Assembly: GCA_050951465.1 (NCBI GenBank)
Contig: JBMNJC010000021.1
Location: 48,928 to 112,927, forward strand
Length of the DNA: 64,000 nt
Direction of reading: 5' to 3'
Source: JAAZHD01 sp012510895
Lineage (GTDB): Bacteria > Bacillota > Clostridia > Caldicoprobacterales > DTU083
The translations under genes were made by a program, and so were the position numbers. The notes under the pieces are model-generated. The model was given only the letters and a program-made list of their open reading frames with translations. It was not told where the DNA came from and did no database searches. This document shows, piece after piece, positions 10,153-18,379 of the stretch; the stretch's first letter is position 1; every line of letters begins with the position of its first letter.

Positions 10153-10329
10153 TTTATTCTCCCTTTCTGTTTTTCGCGGTATCATTATGACCAAAAAAAC
10201 TCTATTATAGTATTAGCAATAGATATTATTCTTAATTGTACCAGAACAAATGTTCTTTTGCAAGGTGCAATCTACTTTTTGAAATAAAAAAAATATAATA
10301 TAGAGCAATGTTAACCTAAGGAATTTAAC

Positions 10330-10984
10330 AAAATCGGTATACAGCGGTTTCTTAGTTTTCACAGCCTTTCAAGTAGTAGTCGGTCATAGACATATAACTA
10401 GATCGCCTTGTTTTCTGACCTTACCTTTCTCTTCTTTGGGTATCTCTATCCTGCTGACTGGATTGGGATTATATTTCCCATTCCTTATATTCTGGAGTAG
10501 TTGCTCTTTGTTGTCTTTGAGATATGTTAGAAGTTCTGGATTTCACTCTCCTGTAGGCTTTATTCAAGTTGTCTATGTGCAAAATCCTCTCCAAAAGACC
10601 GTCCGTCTGAAAGTCTGTGATGATGTGGTTGTTTCAGCAACCCTCTGATGGGCGGGCGTTTCTGCATGCTCTTTCTGTTATGCATATACCCTTTGCAGAT
10701 AGCCTTCATTAGAGACCTTCACAGGTATGAACGCAATCTTTCTCTCCATATATCTGCCACATTTACTGCAAGTAATTCCGAGTAGTTTTTGAACTTCAAC
10801 ATGTTATGCAGCCTTATCCTTATTTACATCATAATGTGATTTCTGTTCGTCAGACGAGATTTGGCTACACTTTTCTTCAGATTCCACCTGAAGATGGACA
10901 CCCTTGGTGTTCAGCTATGTCCTTCCTGCTACTAGGGTGAACCAGGGACTTTCACCCACTAGATTGCGCTCATGCTGAACGCAC
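10330..10984 (-). mobile_element. Degenerate, internally deleted group II intron
   Basis: On the minus strand the element starts at 10984 with GTGCG, the group II 5' consensus, followed by the typical GGTGAAAGTCCC stretch of domain I. Broken frames further on read LERILHIDNLNKAYRRVKS and then, in another frame, YLKDNKEQLLQNIRNGKYN and PVSRIEIPKEEKGKVRKQG, the N-terminal RT-0 region of an intron-encoded reverse transcriptase. The catalytic RT core is missing: the sequence jumps near 10400 to what looks like the very end of the ORF and the start of domain V (ACCGCTGTATACCG at about 10330-10345), with no second half of domain V. It is a dead fragment directly behind the ftsH terminator. No intact gene lies in 10195-11022. 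Confidence 0.75.
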
Positions 10985-10992
10985 ATAAAAAA

Positions 10993-11008
10993 GGCGTCCT
11001 GAGACGCC
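10993..11008 (-). terminator. ftsH: ftsH rho-independent terminator
   Basis: GGCGTC-TCAG-GACGCC stem with T6 on the minus strand, 15 bp behind the ftsH stop codon. T-runs flank both sides, so it could also work on the plus strand. The group II intron fragment begins two bases after its U-tract. Confidence 0.9.
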
Positions 11009-11022
11009 TTTTTTTCTTAAAC

Positions 11023-12885
11023 TTAACTTGCTGCGAAAATTGCTTCGAATTCTTCAGACTCAAGTTTTTCTTTTTCCAGAAGTACTTCCGCTATCTTGTG
11101 CAGCTTGTTTATATTCTCCTTAAGCATTCTTTCAGCCTTGGAGTACGCTTCACTGATAATCCGCTTAATTTCAGAATCAATATGGGAAGCAACCTCTTCG
11201 CTGTATTTGGTTGTATGACCATAATCTCTGCCAAGGAATACTTCTTCCTGGTTGTTATAAGCAACAGGCCCCAGCTCTTCGCTCATGCCATACTCAGTTA
11301 CCATCTTTCTGGCAATCTGGCTGGCCCTCTGCAAGTCATTGGCTGCGCCGGTGCTTATATCCTTTAATACCATTTGTTCAGCCACCCGCCCGCCAAGAAG
11401 CATTGTGATTTCATCTTCCAGTTCGCTGCGGGAGATATAGTTTTTATCTTCCTTGGGAAGGGTCAGAGTATAGCCTCCTGCCTGCCCCCTCGGAATTATG
11501 GATATCTGGTGAACCGGATCGGCATTGGGCAGCAGTTTGGCTACAACTGCATGTCCGGCCTCATGATAGGCAACCAGCCTTTTATCCTTATCGGTAATTA
11601 TCCGGCTCTTCTTCTCCGGGCCGGCCAGTACCCTTGTAATGGCCTCTTCAATCTCAGCCATGCCTATTTCCTTAAGGTTTCTGCGTGCTGCAAGGATTGC
11701 AGCCTCATTCAGCATGTTTTCAATATCAGCACCGGTAAATCCGGGTGTACGTTTGGCCAGCACTTTTATGTCCACGTCTATTCCAAGGGGTTTGCCCCTG
11801 GCGTGTACCTTTATAATCTCTTCGCGGCCCTTGACATCAGGAATTCCTACAACAACACGGCGGTCAAATCTTCCGGGCCTTAAAAGTGCAGGATCCAAAA
11901 TATCAGGACGGTTGGTGGCAGCCAGAATGATAATGCCTTCATTAACAGCAAAACCGTCCATTTCCACCAAAAGCTGATTCAAGGTCTGCTCTCTTTCATC
12001 ATGTCCGCCTCCCAGGCCTGCACCTCTGTGGCGGCCTACTGCATCAATTTCATCAATAAAGACAATACAGGGAGAGTTTTTCTTTGCCTGATCAAACAGA
12101 TCACGGACACGGGAAGCACCAACGCCGACAAACATCTCCACGAAATCAGAACCGCTGATGCTGAAAAAGGGAACATCTGCCTCTCCGGCAACAGCTTTTG
12201 CAAGCAGGGTCTTACCGGTTCCCGGAGGACCTACCAGCAGAACCCCTTTTGGAATTCGAGCACCCAGCTCGATGAATTTTCTTGGATTCTTCAAAAACTC
12301 TACTATTTCTTTTAATTCATCTTTTTCCTCATCTGCACCGGCAACATTATCAAATGTTACCTTGTTTTTATCATCCTGATGCAGGCGTGCACGGCTCTTG
12401 CCAAAGGACATTACCTTATTTCCGCCTCCCTGAGCCTGCTGCATGAATATAAACCAGAAAATAACCACGATGGCAGTCATAAAAATAAATGGCAGAAAGC
12501 TGATCCACCATGGTGTTTCAGGAACAGGTTGGGGATCCCATTCGAAGCGAAACTGATCTGAAGTAATCTCATCCGGATCTAAACCCAAACGCTCCGCTTC
12601 AATAATTCTTACATCTCTTTCAAAAATCGTACTATGAGGTGCATAGGATTCAAAGTCGTATTTCTGGGGAAAACTTTCCACCGGAATGGATGACCCTTTC
12701 CTAAGCCCTACTATAGTCCTATCGGTTGTCATGAGGTGGGTAATCTTGCCCTCACGTATTTCCTCCAAAAGTTTAGGATATGGCAATCTCTCATGCAGCC
12801 CTCCTACATCAGACAAGGCTACAACGAGAATAATTATTATCAAAAGTATCAAATAAAAGCCCGGACCCCTTAAGAATCTCCTCAA
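11023..12885 (-). CDS. ftsH: ATP-dependent zinc metalloprotease FtsH
   Basis: 620 residues from TTG 12885, chosen because AAGGAGGG lies seven bases upstream; an earlier TTG (12915) would overlap that site. There are two transmembrane segments (after FLRGPGFY, and at WWISFLPFIFMTAIVVIFWF), an AAA+ module with Walker A GPPGTGKT, Walker B IVFIDEIDAVG, second region of homology ATNRPDILDPALLRPGRFDRR, and the zinc protease motif HEAGH with a distal Asp in the C-terminal domain. It is a membrane-anchored hexamer that degrades membrane and short-lived regulatory proteins and is needed for sporulation in Bacillus. It follows tilS-hpt in the conserved order and ends in a strong terminator. Confidence 0.97.
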   Translation of the reverse strand: MRRFLRGPGFYLILLIIIILVVALSDVGGLHERLPYPKLLEEIREGKITHLMTTDRTIVGLRKGSSIPVESFPQKYDFESYAPHSTIFERDVRIIEAERLGLDPDEITSDQFRFEWDPQPVPETPWWISFLPFIFMTAIVVIFWFIFMQQAQGGGNKVMSFGKSRARLHQDDKNKVTFDNVAGADEEKDELKEIVEFLKNPRKFIELGARIPKGVLLVGPPGTGKTLLAKAVAGEADVPFFSISGSDFVEMFVGVGASRVRDLFDQAKKNSPCIVFIDEIDAVGRHRGAGLGGGHDEREQTLNQLLVEMDGFAVNEGIIILAATNRPDILDPALLRPGRFDRRVVVGIPDVKGREEIIKVHARGKPLGIDVDIKVLAKRTPGFTGADIENMLNEAAILAARRNLKEIGMAEIEEAITRVLAGPEKKSRIITDKDKRLVAYHEAGHAVVAKLLPNADPVHQISIIPRGQAGGYTLTLPKEDKNYISRSELEDEITMLLGGRVAEQMVLKDISTGAANDLQRASQIARKMVTEYGMSEELGPVAYNNQEEVFLGRDYGHTTKYSEEVASHIDSEIKRIISEAYSKAERMLKENINKLHKIAEVLLEKEKLESEEFEAIFAAS

Positions 12886-12966
12886 GTCCCAGCCCTCCTT
12901 CCTATAGGTTACCAATATTATATAATTTTATCATATAACAGATGTAAAAGCAAAGTTAATAAACAG

Positions 12967-13509
12967 TTATTTTTTATAAGCGTCTTTAGACAAAACTCCA
13001 ATGAAAGGAAGGTTTCTGTATTCCTCTGCATAATCCAGGCCGTATCCTATAACAAATTCATCGGGAATATTAAAACCTACATAATCTATTTTAACCGGAG
13101 TAACCCTTCGTTCAGGCTTGTCCAGACAAGTACAGATTTTAAGTGAGGCAGGCTTCCTGGTCATCAGGTTTTCGGTCAGATAGTGCAAGGTCAATCCTGA
13201 ATCCACAATATCCTCAACAATGAGAACATGCCTGCCTTCAATCTCCTGATCCAGATCCTTCAGAATTCGTACTACGCCCGAGGACTTGGTTGATGAACCA
13301 TAACTTGAAACTGCCATAAAATCCATCGCCAATGGCAGCTTAATCTCCCGGGCCAAATCAGAAGCAAAGATAACTGCACCTTTTAAAATGCAGATCAGCA
13401 CAAGATCCTTACCCCTGTAGTCCTCCGTAATCTGTCTGCCCATCTCCCTTATCCGGTTCATAAGCTTTTCTTCGTCAATCAGAATCCTTTCTACATTGTT
13501 AGTTAACAT
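12967..13509 (-). CDS. hpt: Hypoxanthine phosphoribosyltransferase
   Basis: 180 residues, full family length. The PRPP-binding signature VLIVEDIVDSGLTLHYL is intact, as are the early loop LICILKGAVIF and the C-terminal FVIGYGLDYAEEYRNLP that closes over the purine. It salvages hypoxanthine and guanine to IMP and GMP in the cytoplasm. It begins 12 bp behind tilS, so the two are transcribed together, and ftsH follows after 81 bp. In Bacillus, TilS and HprT have also been reported to influence ftsH expression, which fits this arrangement. Confidence 0.97.
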   Translation of the reverse strand: MLTNNVERILIDEEKLMNRIREMGRQITEDYRGKDLVLICILKGAVIFASDLAREIKLPLAMDFMAVSSYGSSTKSSGVVRILKDLDQEIEGRHVLIVEDIVDSGLTLHYLTENLMTRKPASLKICTCLDKPERRVTPVKIDYVGFNIPDEFVIGYGLDYAEEYRNLPFIGVLSKDAYKK

Positions 13510-13521
13510 GCTTTTCCTCCA

Positions 13522-14934
13522 TTATGAATTTTGATTCTCTATGTATATTCTTACAATATTTTCAGTAGCATCTGTTATTTTATAATCTTCGCTTATCTGA
13601 AAACCAACTACCCAGATAATGGATTCCTCGTCTACCAATAAGGGGATTTGCATACGCCTGGCCGCCGGTACCTTTCGGTCTATAAAAAAGTCTTTCAGTT
13701 TCTTGGTGCCGGACATACCAAATGGCTTAAACCTGTCTCCGTCCCTTCTAAAGCGCAGCCATAAACCGCCCTTGATTCTGTCCGCGTTAATATATATACA
13801 CTCAGGCGAATGCGCCAAACCCCAATTTCTGTCCCATTTCTCAGCTCTTATTGTCTGGCCGAGAGCTTTTATTGACACTTTCCCCGGGATTGAAAGCGGC
13901 TCCATAAAATCAATATCCGTGTTTTTCTTCTCCTTATTTTCCTTCCGGAAAATCAGAAAGCCATAACTCACTTCCACTTCCAGCCTGGGCTCGCCCCAAG
14001 CCGTTCCGGGAATGCCGGTTTCAGAACCCGTTCTTCCCCCTTCGGCCAGCTCCAACACAGCTTCAACATGGTGGTTGGCTACATTTGTAAGACTGCCCCT
14101 CAGCTGCAATATGATACTGCGTATCAACCGTTTTTGAACAGCTGTATGCAAATCAGTAAAATCCTGAAGATTAATCTTAATTAAGTCTTTAAATATATGG
14201 ACTTTATTATGATAAACTTTTTTAACATAATCCGCAAGGAAGTTTTCTTCTTCTCTTAGTATATCTGCCATCCTGGTCAGACTTTCCACAATATCGGGAT
14301 TAAACTCTCTGGCAAGATAAGGCATTAACTGATTTCGTATCCGGTTCCGGGTGTATACGATATCCTCATTGCTGGCATCCTCCCGGTATGACAGATTATG
14401 GCGTCTGAGATAGTCCGTTATTTCCTGTCTTGTTACCTCTATTAAAGGACGAATCAGACGTCGTTGGTCCACAGGAGGTATTCCTGTCAACCCCTGCATG
14501 CCTGTGCCGCGAATCAGGTTAAGCAAAATGGTTTCCGCCTGATCATTTTTGTGATGGCCGGTGGCAATTTTATTGCCTCCTACCCTTTCCGACACATGCT
14601 GAAAAAAATCATAGCGGACCAGCCGCCCCGCCTCCTCCTCACTGAGACCTTTGGATTTTGCCAGAGAAGGTATGTTAACCTTCTTTTCAAAAAAGGGAAT
14701 TCCCCACTTCTTACACAATCCCCGTGCAAAATCCGCATCTTCATCAGCAGCTTGTCCGCGTATTCCATGGTTTATGTGCACTGCAAACAATTCAATTTCA
14801 AACCTTGGCTTCAGCTCTTTCAGTACGTGTAAAAGAGCTACGGAATCAGCTCCGCCTGAGAAACCCACAATTACCTTGTCGCGTCGGGAGAGCATCTGAT
14901 ACTTTGTAATTGTCTGAACGACCTTTTCAATCAT
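13522..14934 (-). CDS. tilS: tRNA(Ile)-lysidine synthase TilS
   Basis: 470 residues. The N-terminal PP-loop SGGADSVALLHVL is followed by the catalytic-domain motif GHHKNDQAETILLNLIRG and the tRNA-binding TilS substrate domain; a C-terminal TilS domain (LRFRRDGDRFKPFGMSGTKKLKDF) completes the long bacterial form. It attaches lysine to C34 of the CAU-anticodon tRNA so that it reads AUA as isoleucine; it is normally essential. It is first in the tilS-hpt-ftsH group and is about 250 bp downstream of spoIIE, with a possible weak hairpin between them. Confidence 0.97.
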   Translation of the reverse strand: MIEKVVQTITKYQMLSRRDKVIVGFSGGADSVALLHVLKELKPRFEIELFAVHINHGIRGQAADEDADFARGLCKKWGIPFFEKKVNIPSLAKSKGLSEEEAGRLVRYDFFQHVSERVGGNKIATGHHKNDQAETILLNLIRGTGMQGLTGIPPVDQRRLIRPLIEVTRQEITDYLRRHNLSYREDASNEDIVYTRNRIRNQLMPYLAREFNPDIVESLTRMADILREEENFLADYVKKVYHNKVHIFKDLIKINLQDFTDLHTAVQKRLIRSIILQLRGSLTNVANHHVEAVLELAEGGRTGSETGIPGTAWGEPRLEVEVSYGFLIFRKENKEKKNTDIDFMEPLSIPGKVSIKALGQTIRAEKWDRNWGLAHSPECIYINADRIKGGLWLRFRRDGDRFKPFGMSGTKKLKDFFIDRKVPAARRMQIPLLVDEESIIWVVGFQISEDYKITDATENIVRIYIENQNS

Positions 14935-15070
14935 TAGCTTTTCCCCTGAACTTCCTTTATTTATCCATTAATCATCAAAAGACAAAAACTGTGATATCAT
15001 TGTAGACCTTTCGTATGCTTATTTCAACCCATAAACTGATGCACTGAGCAAATCTGATTTTTTGCACAAA

Positions 15071-15111
15071 AAAAGCCGGTATTATTGCTATACAATAACA
15101 CAGACTTTTTA
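15071..15111 (-). terminator. spoIIE: Possible spoIIE terminator
   Basis: On the minus strand GTGTTATTG-TATAG-CAATAATAC forms an A/T-rich hairpin followed by CGGCTTTTTTT, 72 bp behind the spoIIE stop. The stem is weak, so this is a tentative call. Confidence 0.5.
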
Positions 15112-15182
15112 TACATCATATACCCGGAATAATATGCCGGCAACATATCGCATGCCGACCGGCATTGTCCCAATCGGTAAAA

Positions 15183-17579
15183 TCAATACGGTTTCCAAAC
15201 CCTTCCTGTCATGACCGTCATATCGTCTTTTGCCTCACCGTCAAGATGGAACAGGGCTTCCTCCATAATCAGCTCCGACAGTTCCTGAGGATTTACAGTT
15301 TCAAGGGTTTGTATAAACGCGGCCAAAGCCTGTTCACCGTCTCCGGCAGCAGAAAATGCATCCAGAACTCCGTCTGTGACCATTATTATCATATCTTCAT
15401 CCTGGATCGGCATAGTAATGGTTTCCAGCTGAACATCTTCCAAAATACCCATGGGAAGTGCAGGCTGCCTGATAATATCCACCTTATCCCTGCGCCGGAT
15501 AAAGCTTGATACGCCGCCGATTTTAATAAATTCTGCGCTGCCTTCCACCAGATCCAGGATGCAAAGATCAGCGGTCGCATACATCTCTTCTCTCGAACGA
15601 AGCATAAGAATAGAGTTAATGGTTTTTATGGCAATGCTCTGATCAAAACCTGCCTCCAGAAAATTTTCCAGGAGAGAAATCACCGCACTGCTTTCCTCAG
15701 CAGCCCTGGCACCGGACCCCATTCCGTCGCTTAAAGCCAGCATAAACTTTCCGTCCTTTACTGTTGCAAATGAATAACAATCCCCGCATATAGTGCTGTC
15801 TTTTTTTGGCTGTCTCTCTACGCCGGTAACAATTTCAAACTGCCTGCTTTCCGAAAGATGCAGAGTGCAAACCGGCTTGCCGGCCCTTATGCATTCTCTG
15901 AACTGGCGGCTCATAGGTTTGCCCATTACCTTGCTGATAATGGGTTCTATTACCTTCAAACACTCCCGATTGCCTCCGCACGCCGGCTTATGGATGCTGA
16001 CCTCAGTTTTGCCGCCTGGTTTTTCGAGTACCAGTACTTCTTTTACCAGAACACCGTTTTTGTCAAGTTCTAATCGAATAGTGTCTTCCATACCGGTGCG
16101 GAACCTTATGTCCATGTCAAGTTCTGCTGCCAGCTCAGTCACTACCTGTCCTACACCCTCCAATTGGTCTGCCACCAATTGCCTGAAGTCATTGGTTCTA
16201 AGCTGCCACTTCAAATTATTGCGGTATGTATGAAATATCAGGTTCAGGTTATCAGGAAGATTTTGAGCATTTAAACAGCGCTTTGCAAAACTGCCCGGGA
16301 TGTCTTTTCTTTCAATCCCGCCCTTTTCTTCATATATGGACAGCATCTCCATTATTCCTGTATAGGTTTGGGTAAAGTCCCTGTCCCAGCAGCTTCTGCT
16401 TAAAGGACAGCTTTTGCAGATCTGTATTTCCACCATATCAAAGAGATTGGACAATGCCTCTTGTCTGGCCAGAGTACTGCGGTTTGACAGCCTGCCAAAC
16501 ACTTTCGATAAATGCTTGAACACCTGGGCAAATTCCTGAAGCCTGCCAACTGTCAATTCCTGTACCCTCTTTCCGTAATGCTGCTGTTCTTCGCTGCGCA
16601 GCACACCGGTATATGAGAATTGCTTTAAATAACTTACTGCCGACTGAGGAATTAATGCAAAGACAAGCACAGCTCCGGCAATTTCACCGAATGGGAGAAT
16701 TATATAGGTGGAACGATTAATATAATAATTCATTATGATATTGGCCAGAAAAAACGCAACACTTGTGCCGGGTTTTCCCAACTCCTTAAATGTTCCTGCA
16801 AGCAGGCCGCAGACCGCCAGATTCCCCATTAATGCAGGATCAGGCGCCGAAGCCAGGGAAAGCATAAAACCTGCAGTTATGCCTATCGCAGCACCCAGGC
16901 CTGCTCCGCCTGCATGAGCAGCTATCAGAATAAGCAGTATGGTGAAAATGTTCCGGACTGAAAAACTAAGTATATTAATATCCCAGAAACCAATAATGAG
17001 CAGGGAAAAGAAAATGCATAGGCATATGATCTCCTCACCTGAAAGAACCTGCCTTTTCTTTTGTTCCCAAATGACATTTACAGTCCGGGTAAAAATAAAT
17101 ACCATGACAAAGCCTATAAAGCTTTCCAATATGCCCATCAGCATCTCATAGGCCAGATATCCGCTCAAAAAGTTAACTAAGGTATTGGATGCCAGAAGGC
17201 TTAAAAAAACCGATGCGGCAGTCTTAAATATGGACCATCCGGGAGATTTGTTTCCAAAAAGGCTCCAGATTCCGGTAACCATAAGCATGGCCAAAAAAGC
17301 TCCTCCTGTTCGTGGTTCAAACTGCAGGCTGATCATTCCTGCAGTTACCGCCAGGAAAGCAGGCATTCCTCCTTTTCTTTTTGAAAGCAGGGCGGCATAA
17401 AGCGCTATACCAAACGGCGAGATTCGATCGAATAATACAGCCCGTCCAATCAAAAAACAGGCAAGAACTGTTAACAGTTCCTGTATTAAAAAGCGAATTG
17501 CATTAGGCAATTGCTTTTTCTCAGCCTTGCTTCGGTTCATCCACCAGCTGAAGGGCAGTAGAACGTCCTTATGAATCAT
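15183..17579 (-). CDS. spoIIE: Stage II sporulation protein E (SpoIIE)
   Basis: 798 residues, normal for SpoIIE. The N-terminal part (to about residue 310) has about ten hydrophobic segments, the membrane-targeting region; a central region (310-580) links to a C-terminal PP2C phosphatase (metal-binding GDCYSFATVKDGKFMLALSDGMGSGARAAEES and the later MIIMVTDGVLDAF, each only partly quoted as motif positions 600-640 and 730-742). SpoIIE localises at the polar septum and dephosphorylates SpoIIAA to switch on sigma-F in the forespore. The promoter upstream has a 21-bp spacer as expected for Spo0A activation. It shows that this organism belongs to an endospore-forming lineage. Confidence 0.97.
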   Translation of the reverse strand: MIHKDVLLPFSWWMNRSKAEKKQLPNAIRFLIQELLTVLACFLIGRAVLFDRISPFGIALYAALLSKRKGGMPAFLAVTAGMISLQFEPRTGGAFLAMLMVTGIWSLFGNKSPGWSIFKTAASVFLSLLASNTLVNFLSGYLAYEMLMGILESFIGFVMVFIFTRTVNVIWEQKKRQVLSGEEIICLCIFFSLLIIGFWDINILSFSVRNIFTILLILIAAHAGGAGLGAAIGITAGFMLSLASAPDPALMGNLAVCGLLAGTFKELGKPGTSVAFFLANIIMNYYINRSTYIILPFGEIAGAVLVFALIPQSAVSYLKQFSYTGVLRSEEQQHYGKRVQELTVGRLQEFAQVFKHLSKVFGRLSNRSTLARQEALSNLFDMVEIQICKSCPLSRSCWDRDFTQTYTGIMEMLSIYEEKGGIERKDIPGSFAKRCLNAQNLPDNLNLIFHTYRNNLKWQLRTNDFRQLVADQLEGVGQVVTELAAELDMDIRFRTGMEDTIRLELDKNGVLVKEVLVLEKPGGKTEVSIHKPACGGNRECLKVIEPIISKVMGKPMSRQFRECIRAGKPVCTLHLSESRQFEIVTGVERQPKKDSTICGDCYSFATVKDGKFMLALSDGMGSGARAAEESSAVISLLENFLEAGFDQSIAIKTINSILMLRSREEMYATADLCILDLVEGSAEFIKIGGVSSFIRRRDKVDIIRQPALPMGILEDVQLETITMPIQDEDMIIMVTDGVLDAFSAAGDGEQALAAFIQTLETVNPQELSELIMEEALFHLDGEAKDDMTVMTGRVWKPY

Positions 17580-17630
17580 ACATTAACACCACCTGAATAT
17601 AAAATATAGGCTTTTTATGCAAGTGATGCC

Positions 17631-17663
17631 ATTATAGCAAAGCTTGTCCAAATTATTTGTCAA
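17631..17663 (-). promoter_or_regulatory. spoIIE: Putative Spo0A-dependent spoIIE promoter
   Basis: On the minus strand TTGACA (17658-17663) and TATAAT (17631-17636) are separated by 21 bp. Such long spacing is typical of the sigma-A promoters of spoIIE and spoIIG that need Spo0A. Two near matches to the 0A box TTGTCGAA lie here on the plus strand: TTGTCCAA (17644-17651) and TTTGTCAA (17656-17663). The rest of 17580-17865 shows no other clear signal. Confidence 0.6.
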
Positions 17664-17865
17664 TCCAGGAAGAACAGAAATAAAAAGTTTACGACAAGAA
17701 CTACGGCAAAACCGTAATAATCAAAGAATCTTACATACCTCCCGATTTCATATATGCCCGTAAAGCATAAAATCTGTAGAAATTAAAGAAAGTTTGGGGG
17801 ACGAAAGTTTTATAAAATCCCGGAAATGCTAGTAATAAGCTCAGAAAATGAAAGGAGATGTTTTA

Positions 17866-18288
17866 ATGGATGAACCGAATGTAAAAACCTTAAATGAGCT
17901 GCTGCGAGGCGAACATATGGCAATACACAGCTATGAATGCGTAATGCCTTCATTGACAGAAGATACCCGAAAACAAATAGACAGTATTTTGCAGGATCAT
18001 AAGAATCATGCCGCTGAACTGGCAGATCGGATTACTTCTTTAGGCGGAATACCCGAAGAATCCACAGGTATGGCAGGAATGATGTCCAGGGCCAAGCTGA
18101 AAATAGAGAGTAAGCTGCAGGATAAAAAGAGCATCCTAAAGGAGCTTTACGACGGAGAAAACAAAGGCATCGCTTTGGTAGAACAAATCATTAAAGGCGA
18201 TTTAGATTCTGACAGCAGGGAAATGGTTGACAAGATCCTTCGTACAGATAAAGAACATCTGAAAAAACTGGAAAGGATGATTCATTAA
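17866..18288 (+). CDS. Ferritin-like DUF2383-type four-helix protein
   Basis: 140 residues from ATG 17866, preceded by AAAGGAG; the in-frame ATG at 17848 lies inside that site. It is all helical: LLRGEHMAIHSYE and later DHKNHAAELADRI, ELYDGENKGIALVEQII and TDKEHLKKLERMI, giving repeated E/H residues spaced as in ferritin-like di-iron bundles. The function is not established; DUF2383 proteins are often found in spore formers and near stress genes. It converges on katA and shares a bidirectional terminator with it, so iron or peroxide handling is a reasonable but unproven guess. Confidence 0.75.
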   Translation: MDEPNVKTLNELLRGEHMAIHSYECVMPSLTEDTRKQIDSILQDHKNHAAELADRITSLGGIPEESTGMAGMMSRAKLKIESKLQDKKSILKELYDGENKGIALVEQIIKGDLDSDSREMVDKILRTDKEHLKKLERMIH

Positions 18289-18296
18289 TCTACAAA

Positions 18297-18329
18297 CTAA
18301 AGCCCCAAAGAGCAGTTTTGGGGCTTTAG
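18297..18329. terminator. Bidirectional terminator between the ferritin-like gene and katA
   Basis: A 13-bp stem (CTAAAGCCCCAAA with TTTGGGGCTTTAG) with a short loop, followed by T-rich sequence on the plus strand and A-rich sequence before it. It sits between two convergent stop codons. Confidence 0.9.
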
Positions 18330-18379
18330 TTTACTACCTCAATCCAGGGGCAATATTCATAATTAAGGATTAAAACCGT

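Noticed and set aside
11639..11977. Open plus-strand frame of 112 codons across ftsH
   Set aside because: It mirrors the AAA+ coding sequence of ftsH in another frame and has no start signal.
15060..15111. Small RNA gene between spoIIE and tilS
   Set aside because: Only a weak A/T-rich hairpin with T run is seen; a terminator explains it better.
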